Shown here piece after piece: positions 57,941 through 64,000 of a DNA stretch of 64,000 nucleotides (positions are counted from its first letter, which is position 1; every line of letters begins with the position of its first letter). The stretch covers positions 4,216,001-4,280,000 of the forward strand of contig NZ_CP128185.1 in the NCBI RefSeq assembly GCF_030316135.1, read 5' to 3'. A program made the position numbers and the translations under genes. The stretch is from Aliiglaciecola sp. LCG003. GTDB taxonomy: Bacteria > Pseudomonadota > Gammaproteobacteria > Enterobacterales > Alteromonadaceae. Under the pieces are notes generated by a model, which saw only the letters and a list, made by a program, of their open reading frames with translations, had not been told where the DNA came from and did no database searches.

Positions 57941-57949
57941 TGTTAGAAT
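57941..57949 (+). promoter_or_regulatory. Extended -10 promoter of nfuA
   Basis: TGT directly before TAGAAT (57944-57949) forms an extended -10, 34 bases before the nfuA ATG. No good -35 is present, as expected for an extended -10 promoter. Confidence 0.55.
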
Positions 57950-57982
57950 AGCCACATAAATTTTGTAAGTCAGGATTGATTG

Positions 57983-58561
57983 ATGATTACGATTTCTGAA
58001 AGTGCTCAAGCACACTTTGCTAAATTGCTTGAAAATCAAGAGCCAGACACTCACATTCGCGTGTTTGTGGTGAATCCAGGCACCCCTGGCGCAGAGTGTG
58101 GTGTGTCTTATTGCCCACCGGATGCAGTAGAAGAGTCCGATACAACGTTTGAATTTAACGGTTTCGATGCAGTAGTCGACCTTGAAAGTGCACCGTTTTT
58201 AGAAGAAGCCGTGATTGACTTCGTGACGGACCAAATGGGTTCCCAGCTAACGCTAAAAGCACCAAATGCCAAAGCACGCAAAGTCGATGAAGACGCACCT
58301 TTAGCCGAGCGTATTAGCTATATGATTGAAGCGGAAATTAACCCTCAATTAGCTAGTCATGGTGGCAAGGTTAGTTTGATGGAGATCACTCCTAAAGGCG
58401 AAGCAATCCTTCAGTTCGGCGGAGGTTGTAATGGCTGTTCTATGGTCGACGTGACGCTTAAAGACGGCATAGAGAAACAGATGCTGGCAGCTTTTTCCGG
58501 AGAAATAACCGCCGTTAAAGATGCAACTGAGCACGAAGCCGGTGAGCACTCTTATTACTAA
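57983..58561 (+). CDS. nfuA: Fe-S cluster carrier NfuA
   Basis: A protein of about 192 residues that receives and delivers 4Fe-4S clusters. The N-terminal degenerate A-type domain ([18 protein letters not shown]) precedes the Nfu domain with the cluster-binding CxxC in [19 protein letters not shown] near residue 152. A TTG directly upstream (57980) also fits; ATG 57983 gives the canonical MITISESA start. The promoter region has an IscR-like site. Confidence 0.96.
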   Translation: MITISESAQAHFAKLLENQEPDTHIRVFVVNPGTPGAECGVSYCPPDAVEESDTTFEFNGFDAVVDLESAPFLEEAVIDFVTDQMGSQLTLKAPNAKARKVDEDAPLAERISYMIEAEINPQLASHGGKVSLMEITPKGEAILQFGGGCNGCSMVDVTLKDGIEKQMLAAFSGEITAVKDATEHEAGEHSYY

Positions 58562-58575
58562 GCACACTAGCAACC

Positions 58576-58854
58576 ATGTTAAAACACTGGTTTTATCGCT
58601 TAGGTAGTCAGCCCCATAAAAGCTGGGCCGATTTCAAAATTGGCCTGGCTATTTTCGTATTTGGTATTGTGTTGATATTGGCAGGAAATCGCTATTGGAT
58701 CATGCTGCAAATACCAGGTGTACTGGTGTTAGCTGGTGGCTTCATCTATGCAGCGAAAGGGTATGCAGGTATTTTCGCCAACCGCTTTTCACAAACTATC
58801 AATCGATTAAGCGCCGCTGCTGAAAAAGATAAACGTAATACCCACCAAGACTAA
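58576..58854 (+). CDS. Small inner-membrane protein of unknown function
   Basis: A 92-residue protein with two hydrophobic helices, about 23-40 (KIGLAIFVFGIVLILAG) and 44-62 (WIMLQIPGVLVLAGGFIYA), a basic N-terminus and a polar C-terminal tail. It follows nfuA by 14 bases and is probably on the same transcript. Its 3' end overlaps the convergent MATE gene by 56 bases. No known family recognised. Confidence 0.7.
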   Translation: MLKHWFYRLGSQPHKSWADFKIGLAIFVFGIVLILAGNRYWIMLQIPGVLVLAGGFIYAAKGYAGIFANRFSQTINRLSAAAEKDKRNTHQD

Positions 58855-60145
58855 TCCCACGACTTCCAAGTAATGCTAATAATGCTATCCATAGCGCCCA
58901 ATTTTGCCAGTCTTGTAACAGCCACCAAACGGGGAAGTACACTAACAGTCCACTAAGGATCATACTATTTCGCATCGCTGATGCACGGGTTAAACCAACA
59001 AATACGCCGTCAAACAAGAAACACCAATGGGCAATTAGCGGTAAACACCAGATCACGACTAAATAATCATTTGTTGCCTGTTGCAAGTCTTGTTGATCAG
59101 TCAGTAACGTCACAATATCACTGCCAAATAGCACAAACATCAATGCATATAGGAGTGCAAAGATACTTGACCAAAAGACCCCGATTAAGGTGTTGAAGTG
59201 TAGCATTTTACTATCTGACGCGCCCTTGGCCTCGCCCACCTTGGCCTCTACAGCATAAGCAATGGCATCAAGCCCCAATGAAATCAGCACAAAAAATTGC
59301 ATTAATACCGCATTGATAGCCGCAGTTTGTTGCCCTAACCGGATCCCTTGGAACGTCATAAACACTAAACATGACTGCAGTGCAAGATTGCGCAGTAGCA
59401 TAGCGCCATTGAGTTTTGTAAGTACTTGCAGACTTTTGATACCGAGCCAGTGCTTATCAAATGCAGATAGCGACTGTTTGAAAATATATAGCAAGCTAAA
59501 AATGGTCACACTATACTCGGCAATCACGCTAGCCGCCGCTACCCCCGCAACATCCCAATTGAAAACAAATACAAAGAGTAAATTGAGCATCACATTGATT
59601 AAGTTAGAGCTGATTTGGACCAGCATTACAAAACGAGCTTTTTGCTGACCTAATAACCATCCTACCAGTGCAAGATTCAATAATGCAGCAGGCGCGCCCC
59701 AGATCCTTACATTAAAATAACTAACGATGACCGCTTCAACTTGATGTTCGGCTTCAGAAAAATATAGAGCGATGTCAAGCAGATAGCTTGCTGAAAGCAA
59801 GATGCCGAGTCCCAATAGACCCGCAGAGAAAATACTTTGGTAAAAAACCTGTGTCCGCCCCTCATCTGTCGCTTCGCCTTTCGCCTGCGCACTTAATCCA
59901 GTTGCCGACATACGCACAAAGCCGCATATCCAATAGATTTGGGTAATGACTAAGGCTGCAAATGACGCCCCTGCTAAATAATGGCTGCCTTGCATATGAC
60001 CAAGCACGGCAGTGTCCACTAGGCCAATCAGTGGCGCGCTGATATGTGCCAGTAACATCGGCAAAACCAGCGTTAAAAGCTGAACGTGGGGGCGCCTCTG
60101 CCAGAAACGTATTTTAGTATCTGATTGGTTTAAGCTTTGCTGCAA
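58799..60145 (-). CDS. dinF: MATE family efflux transporter (DinF-like)
   Basis: A 448-residue, 12-helix multidrug/toxin exporter of the MATE family. The DinF subgroup start is visible: LLTLVLPMLLAHISAPLIGLVDTAVLGHM; the second half has the matching AVEAKVGEAKG region. Cation-coupled drug or metabolite export is expected at the inner membrane. It is divergent from the polysaccharide deacetylase gene by about 38 bases. The dinF name is by subfamily resemblance, and the substrate is unknown. Confidence 0.88.
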   Translation of the reverse strand: MQQSLNQSDTKIRFWQRRPHVQLLTLVLPMLLAHISAPLIGLVDTAVLGHMQGSHYLAGASFAALVITQIYWICGFVRMSATGLSAQAKGEATDEGRTQVFYQSIFSAGLLGLGILLSASYLLDIALYFSEAEHQVEAVIVSYFNVRIWGAPAALLNLALVGWLLGQQKARFVMLVQISSNLINVMLNLLFVFVFNWDVAGVAAASVIAEYSVTIFSLLYIFKQSLSAFDKHWLGIKSLQVLTKLNGAMLLRNLALQSCLVFMTFQGIRLGQQTAAINAVLMQFFVLISLGLDAIAYAVEAKVGEAKGASDSKMLHFNTLIGVFWSSIFALLYALMFVLFGSDIVTLLTDQQDLQQATNDYLVVIWCLPLIAHWCFLFDGVFVGLTRASAMRNSMILSGLLVYFPVWWLLQDWQNWALWIALLALLGSRGISLGGYYVYLFQQRRLID

Positions 60146-60183
60146 TGATAAGATCCATCATTCTCAATTAACGGCCAGATTGC

Positions 60184-61230
60184 ATGTATTATTTCATTTT
60201 TTCATTAGTAGGCGCACTTTTATTTATTCCAGCACTCAAGGCTGAGCCTCAAGAGAGTCACGGGGTGATTCTTATGTATCATCATGTGAGCGAAGACACG
60301 CCGCCTAGCACGACTATTAGCCCAAAAATGTTCGAACAACATATGGCTTACCTACAGCAACATCATACCGTGGTTGCCCTTAGCAGTTTGGTCAATAGCA
60401 TCCGCAACAAACAACCGTTGCCAGAAAATGCAGTAGCAATTACCTTTGATGATGGATATGAAAACATTTTCCTAAATGCTCATCCAATCTTAAAGCGCTA
60501 CGGCTTCACCTATACTGTGTTTATAAATCCACCATTGATAGATACGCAAAACTACCAACTAAGTTGGCAGCAAGTTGCCCAGATGCAGCAGCAGGGAGCA
60601 AGCTTTGCGAATCATACCAGTCACCACAATCATTTGCTCCAAGGCAGTCAGACGCAAGGCTGGTTGGCTCGCAGCTTAGAGGATATCGAGTCAGCGGAAC
60701 ACCTATTACAACAAAAAACGGGCGAGAGTCTAAAGTACTTGGCTTACCCTTTTGGTGAATATAATCAGCAATTGGCTGATAAAATTGCCTCTCTTGGCTA
60801 CACCGGCTTTGGACAGCATTCAGGCGCAGTGTCGCAGCACAGTGATTATAGCGCCTTGCCACGAATACCTGCGGCAGGCATATACTCCAATTTAGAAACT
60901 CTCAAGGCCAAGCTAAACAGTTTGGATATGCCGGTCATCGAATTGGCTATACAGGATCCGCAGCTTGATTACGACAAGCGCCAACCGGTCCAAAAGGTAA
61001 CGGTTAACACCAATGATTTGCGGGCCACCCAGCTAGCTTGTTATTTTAAAGGTGAAGCACTCCCCATAAGCTGGCAGCAGAATACCTTCACATTGCAACT
61101 ACCTAAGCAGCTGTCTGTAGGCCGCTCCCGAATAAATTGTACAGCGCCAAGCATAACTCAACGGGGCCGTTATTATTGGTTTTCCCAACCCTGGTTTGTA
61201 CCCACTGAAAAAGGTGATTGGCTAAACTAA
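60184..61230 (+). CDS. Exported polysaccharide deacetylase family protein
   Basis: A 348-residue carbohydrate esterase 4 protein. A signal peptide (residues 1-20) is followed by VILMYHHVSED, the catalytic/metal TFDDGYENIF near residue 88, the metal-binding ANHTSHHNHL near 140, and a third motif LAYPFGEYN near 187. A ~100-residue C-terminal domain follows the barrel. It would remove N- or O-acetyl groups from a polysaccharide in the periplasm or outside; the polymer is unknown. Confidence 0.87.
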   Translation: MYYFIFSLVGALLFIPALKAEPQESHGVILMYHHVSEDTPPSTTISPKMFEQHMAYLQQHHTVVALSSLVNSIRNKQPLPENAVAITFDDGYENIFLNAHPILKRYGFTYTVFINPPLIDTQNYQLSWQQVAQMQQQGASFANHTSHHNHLLQGSQTQGWLARSLEDIESAEHLLQQKTGESLKYLAYPFGEYNQQLADKIASLGYTGFGQHSGAVSQHSDYSALPRIPAAGIYSNLETLKAKLNSLDMPVIELAIQDPQLDYDKRQPVQKVTVNTNDLRATQLACYFKGEALPISWQQNTFTLQLPKQLSVGRSRINCTAPSITQRGRYYWFSQPWFVPTEKGDWLN

Positions 61231-61264
61231 TTGCATAGCCTAACCTGATATTTTTCGAGATACT

Positions 61265-61726
61265 ATGATGATTTTACAACAAGAAAGTCCCCTATCAAGT
61301 GATGTGATTGAACTGCTAAAAGCCCATCACCGTGAGATGTTTGATCACTCTCCCCGCGGCAGTGTACACGCGCTAGATGAAAGCCAATTTAACTCACCAC
61401 ATATGACATTTTGGAGTGTTAGAGTAAATCAACAGTTGGCAGGTTGTGGTGCACTAAAGACAATAGACGAGAAGCACGGCGAAATAAAAGCAATGCGCAC
61501 TGCTAAAGGTTTTGAGCGCCAAGGCGTAGCAACAACACTACTAGAAAACATCATCACCCAAGCACAGATTCGCGGCTGCACCCGCGTCAGTCTTGAGACC
61601 GGCAGCATGGCATTCTTTGCCCCTGCTAGACAACTATATCTGCGACGCGGATTTAAACCCTGCCCGCCATTTGCAGGCTACTTTGATGATCCCAACAGTA
61701 TCTGCATGACACTTACGCTCGACTAG
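61265..61726 (+). CDS. GNAT family N-acetyltransferase
   Basis: A 153-residue acetyltransferase. The acetyl-CoA loop is FERQGVATTLLENI near residue 95, preceded by the strand GEIKAMRTAK, and the protein ends with LYLRRGFKPCPPFAGY. The opening segment HHREMFDHSPRGSVHALD is typical of one GNAT subgroup. ATG 61265 and ATG 61268 are adjacent; either may be used. The acceptor is unknown. It is the last ordinary gene before the repeat tract. Confidence 0.87.
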   Translation: MMILQQESPLSSDVIELLKAHHREMFDHSPRGSVHALDESQFNSPHMTFWSVRVNQQLAGCGALKTIDEKHGEIKAMRTAKGFERQGVATTLLENIITQAQIRGCTRVSLETGSMAFFAPARQLYLRRGFKPCPPFAGYFDDPNSICMTLTLD

Positions 61727-61840
61727 CTATTAAAAGTGCCCTAATCCTCGCACCGCAACCAACATCAACATACCGAGTTAACATGGCTGTCCATGTAAGG
61801 ACGCATGTAAGGACGTTTAACGATTCTTGCACCCAAGCCA

Positions 61841-61950
61841 ATGGAAAGCCGATTGCTGTGCTACAAACTATGGTTTTCAGGGATGAAAACGCTAAGCGTA
61901 CAGGGATGTATTTACCGCGTGTTTGTAATGCAGTAACGGACTTGGAATGA
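61841..61950. repeat. 110-base palindromic repeat, copy A
   Basis: Starts ATGGAAAG and ends CTTGGAATGA. It has outer arms (CTACAAAC/GTTTGTA) and inner hairpins GTTTTCA-TGAAAAC and ACGCT-AGCGT. The most diverged of three copies. Confidence 0.88.
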
Positions 61951-62028
61951 CAGTAATTAACATGGCTGTCCATGTAAGGACGTTTGGAATGGTGTTCATT
62001 AAGATGGGTGTCTTGTTAACGTTTACAA

Positions 62029-62138
62029 ATGGAAAGACGATTGCTGTACTACAAACTATGGCTTTCAGGGATGAAAACGCTAAGCGTACAGGGATGTATT
62101 TACCGCGTGTTTGTAGTGCAGTAACGGGCTTGGAATGA
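62029..62138. repeat. 110-base palindromic repeat, copy B
   Basis: The outer arms are nearly complementary over 16 bases (TTGCTGTACTACAAAC against the complement of GTTTGTAGTGCAGTAA). Nearly identical to copy C. Confidence 0.9.
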
Positions 62139-62313
62139 ACCGATTACGATGGATGTCCATGTAACGGTGCTTGTAACGGTGCTTACGTTTATTAAGATGG
62201 GTGTCTTGTTAACGTTATTAAGATGGGTGATGAGATGGACGCTCCCCAATACGGCGTCAATGCGCCAAAATAGTAGTTCTTAAACAAGACTATTTACATA
62301 GGGAACGTCCAAT

Positions 62314-63339
62314 ATGAAGCTTAAAACAATTACCATCGATTTGGCAAAGACTGTATTTCAAGTGTGCGGAGTAAATGAACATATTAAACCGCAATTTAAT
62401 AAGAAATTAAAACGGACTGAGCTACTTGATTTTATGCGCCAACAACCACCTACGTTGGTGGTGATGGAAGCCTGTTATTCATCGCATTACTGGGGGCGTG
62501 AAATTGCTAAATTAGGTCATGATACCAAGCTTATACCAGCCCAACATGTCACGCCTTTTGTGCGAGGCAACAAGAATGACCATAACGATGCTTTTGCCAT
62601 AGCAGAAGCCAGCCAGCGCTCACATATCCGCTTTGTCCCCGTAAAATCTGAGCAACAGCAAGAAATTAATTGCTTGCATCGAATTCGAGAGCGCTTAATT
62701 AGAAACAAAACGGCCCTGAGTAACCAGATACGCGGGTTGTTAAGTGAATTTGGGGTAATATTTCCTTGTGGCCACGTGGCCTTGTGTGCAGGATTAGCCC
62801 AAGTAATTGATAGCGAACAACGCAGTAACCAGTTGAGAACCATGATGCGCGCGTTAAAGGCAGAATATGAAGACACACGCTCTCGCATCAAGGCCATTGA
62901 GCAGCAATTGCATCACTTTGTTAATAACAGTGAAAGTGGCAAAATATTGCTCAGCATCCCAGGGATTGGTTTCATTAATGCCTCAGCGTTTTTAGCCGCC
63001 ATTGATAAAGGCCAGGCGTTTAATAATCCCAAAGAATTTGCCGTGTGGTTAGGGCTGACGCCTAAACAACACGCCTCAGGCAATATCAGTAAGATGGGCG
63101 GCATTACCAAACGCGGAGACCGTTATTTACGTAAACAACTGGTACATGGTGCGCGGTCTGTCGTGAGTCGTGCCGCGCAAAGAACTGATCCGTTATCACT
63201 GTGGGCCACTAAACTTCGCGTTACCAAGCCGTTTAATAAAGTGGCAGTCGCCGTCGCCCATCGTTTAGCACGTTTAATCTGGATATTGCTCACACGTCAG
63301 GAGCACTATCGCGTTACGTCCTCACAAGTGAGCGCATAA
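62314..63339 (+). CDS. IS110/IS1111 family transposase
   Basis: A 341-residue DEDD transposase. The RuvC-like N-terminal domain has TIDLAKTVFQVCG (first Asp), VVMEACYSSHYWG (Glu) and NKNDHNDAFAIAEA (last two Asp). The C-terminal Transposase_20 domain has LLSIPGIGFINASAFLAAI, and HASGNISKMGGITKRGDRYLRKQLVHGARS holds the expected catalytic Ser region. All motifs are present and the frame is intact, so it may be active. Expressed from within the element. Confidence 0.95.
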   Translation: MKLKTITIDLAKTVFQVCGVNEHIKPQFNKKLKRTELLDFMRQQPPTLVVMEACYSSHYWGREIAKLGHDTKLIPAQHVTPFVRGNKNDHNDAFAIAEASQRSHIRFVPVKSEQQQEINCLHRIRERLIRNKTALSNQIRGLLSEFGVIFPCGHVALCAGLAQVIDSEQRSNQLRTMMRALKAEYEDTRSRIKAIEQQLHHFVNNSESGKILLSIPGIGFINASAFLAAIDKGQAFNNPKEFAVWLGLTPKQHASGNISKMGGITKRGDRYLRKQLVHGARSVVSRAAQRTDPLSLWATKLRVTKPFNKVAVAVAHRLARLIWILLTRQEHYRVTSSQVSA

Positions 63340-63748
63340 CATGAATCACTTTACGTTATCCCTGTCGAGCTCAATTCCGTGTAGGACAAAGGCACCAAGC
63401 CTGTGTGGGTGTTGTGGAAGGCAAGACACGGGATAACACTTACTTTACCTACCCCGCTTAGTCATAAAATGATGAAGAAAACGGTCTACCTACCTCATCA
63501 AAGCCAGACTTAGACACGGATAACAATCCGACTGGGTGTTTTTAGGCGATAAGGTTCGGAGTTCATCAGAGGCCAGCGTTGATTAAACCAACGCTAATAA
63601 AGAGCCTGAATATATGTCAGAACTAAGCCATTTTAGACTGCCTTCAAGACAACAGACTAGCGGTAATAGAATAGTAAAAACGTAATTCGTGCAGAAAATC
63701 AGCACGAAGGGGCAATTAGTACGTTGACATCAGGGGAGCGTCCATATA
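63340..63748 (+). ncRNA. Putative guide (bridge/seek) RNA region of the IS
   Basis: About 409 non-coding bases follow the transposase, where IS1111-group elements carry their guide RNA. A 12-base stem with one bulge (GTTATCCCTGTC at 63355-63366 with GACACGGGATAAC at 63425-63437) closes a loop that contains TGGGTGTT (63406-63413). A second copy, TGGGTGTTTT (63533-63542), follows a small hairpin (63517-63530). Both match the target motif TGGGTGTCTT, the second through ten bases with one G-U pair. The RNA ends are not known. Confidence 0.45.
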
Positions 63749-63768
63749 TGTCTTGTTAACATTTACAA

Positions 63769-63878
63769 ATGGAAAGACGATTGCTGTACTACAAACTATG
63801 GTTTTCAGGGATGAAAACGCTAAGCGTACAGGGACGTATTTACCGCGTGTTTGTAGTGCAGTAACGGGCTTGGAATGA
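63769..63878. repeat. 110-base palindromic repeat, copy C
   Basis: Nearly identical to copy B and directly downstream of the IS right junction. Followed by the hairpin motif at 63888-63910. Confidence 0.9.
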
Positions 63879-63911
63879 CTGTAATTAACATGGCTGTCCA
63901 TGTAAGGACGC

Positions 63912-63979
63912 TGAAAATCAGTACGAAGCGATTGGTAATACGTTGACATACCGAGAGCGTCCATATATGTCTTGTTAAC
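63912..63979. repeat. Vestigial second IS right end
   Basis: Resembles 63693-63760, i.e. the last ~55 bases of the IS plus its right flank (TACGTTGACAT..GAGCGTCCATATATG, then TCTTGTTAAC). No transposase is attached. Confidence 0.7.
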
Positions 63980-63982
63980 GTT

Positions 63983-64000
63983 TTAAGATGGGTGTCTCGT
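63983..64000. repeat. Further partial copy of the IS target motif
   Basis: TTAAGATGGGTGTC at the very end of the window repeats the motif found at 61998 and 62191; it runs off the edge. Confidence 0.7.

Larger units (their letters stand above)
61727..62229. repeat. Palindromic repeat tract, left of the IS element
   Basis: About 500 non-coding bases made of short repeated pieces: a 23-base hairpin motif (ACATGG, CTGT, CCATGT plus tail) at 61781-61803 and 61960-61982; two 110-base imperfect palindromes; and a motif containing GATGGGTGTCTTGTTAAC at 61998-62023 and 62191-62216, with its left half again at 62217-62229 where the IS begins. Reading frames through it are repeats, not genes. Confidence 0.85.
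62230..63748 (+). mobile_element. IS110 family, IS1111-type insertion sequence
   Basis: An element of about 1,519 bases. Sub-terminal inverted repeats ATGGACGCTCCCC at 62235-62247 and its complement at 63733-63745 lie 5 and 3 bases from the ends, a hallmark of the IS1111 group, as is the long 3' non-coding end. The ends are fixed by comparison with intact target motifs: left flank ends GATGGGTG (62229), right flank resumes TCTTGTTAAC (63751). The bases TG occur at both junctions, so the exact cut is ambiguous by two bases. No larger target duplication. Confidence 0.85.

Noticed and set aside
61841-63878. CRISPR array
   Set aside because: The repeats are 110 bases, only three, irregularly spaced and split by an IS; no cas genes.
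61713-63964. Short frames over the repeat tract (e.g. 61947-62138, 63716-63964)
   Set aside because: They share sequence because they lie in the 110-base repeats; the products are low-quality and start inside palindromes.

Overview
The window looks like the chromosome of a gammaproteobacterium of the Alteromonadales, most likely Alteromonadaceae. The basis is gene content and order rather than any marker RNA: purD, ompR-envZ, hslR-hslO, a gspC-N type II secretion operon, yrfG/nudE/cysQ, yheS-yheT-yheU, slyX and fkpA, greB-tex, and bioH/gntX/nfuA. No rRNA, tRNA or CRISPR array was seen.

Layout. 0-6.4 kb: purD, a VF530-type small protein, a small K+ channel, prkB, a Gfo/Idh oxidoreductase, a DUF6265-like exported protein, an M42-like aminopeptidase and a small lipoprotein. 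6.5-8.6 kb: ompR-envZ. 8.8-11.7 kb, minus strand: an SDR enzyme, a DJ-1/PfpI protein, and hslR-hslO. 11.8-23.2 kb: an uninterrupted gspCDEFGHIJKLMN operon. 23.3-38.6 kb, minus strand: a five-gene operon encoding a 2,615-residue Ig-repeat surface protein, a TPR-sulfotransferase, and the three parts of a type I secretion system (TolC, ABC, HlyD). 39.0-45.8 kb: yrfG, nudE, cysQ, a YceI protein, the yheS-TIGR02444-yheT-yheU operon and yheV. 45.9-52.2 kb: a broken GFA gene, slyX, a WD40 lipoprotein, fkpA, greB, tex and a 58-residue membrane protein. 52.2-61.7 kb: a HEQAH-motif protein and its partner, bioH, gntX, an M14 peptidase, nfuA, a MATE exporter, a polysaccharide deacetylase and a GNAT enzyme. 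61.7-64 kb: a tract of palindromic repeats interrupted by an IS110/IS1111-type element.

The most interesting region is 23.2-39.0 kb. The last ~30 bp of gspN, with its stop codon, recurs (28/30 identical) at 39006-39035 beside yrfG. The five-gene operon therefore looks like an insertion between gspN and yrfG that duplicated the gspN end. Its gene content suggests a giant adhesin exported by its own type I system with a dedicated sulfotransferase in the same operon. This resembles the Xanthomonas Rax logic (sulfotransferase plus T1SS) applied to a long Ig-repeat adhesin. Sulfation of the adhesin is a hypothesis.

The second point of interest is the IS1111-type element at 62230-63748. Uninterrupted copies of its target motif lie in the same window, which fixes the insertion point. 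Its long 3' non-coding end has a stem-loop and two short matches to the target, as expected if it encodes the guide (bridge/seek) RNA.
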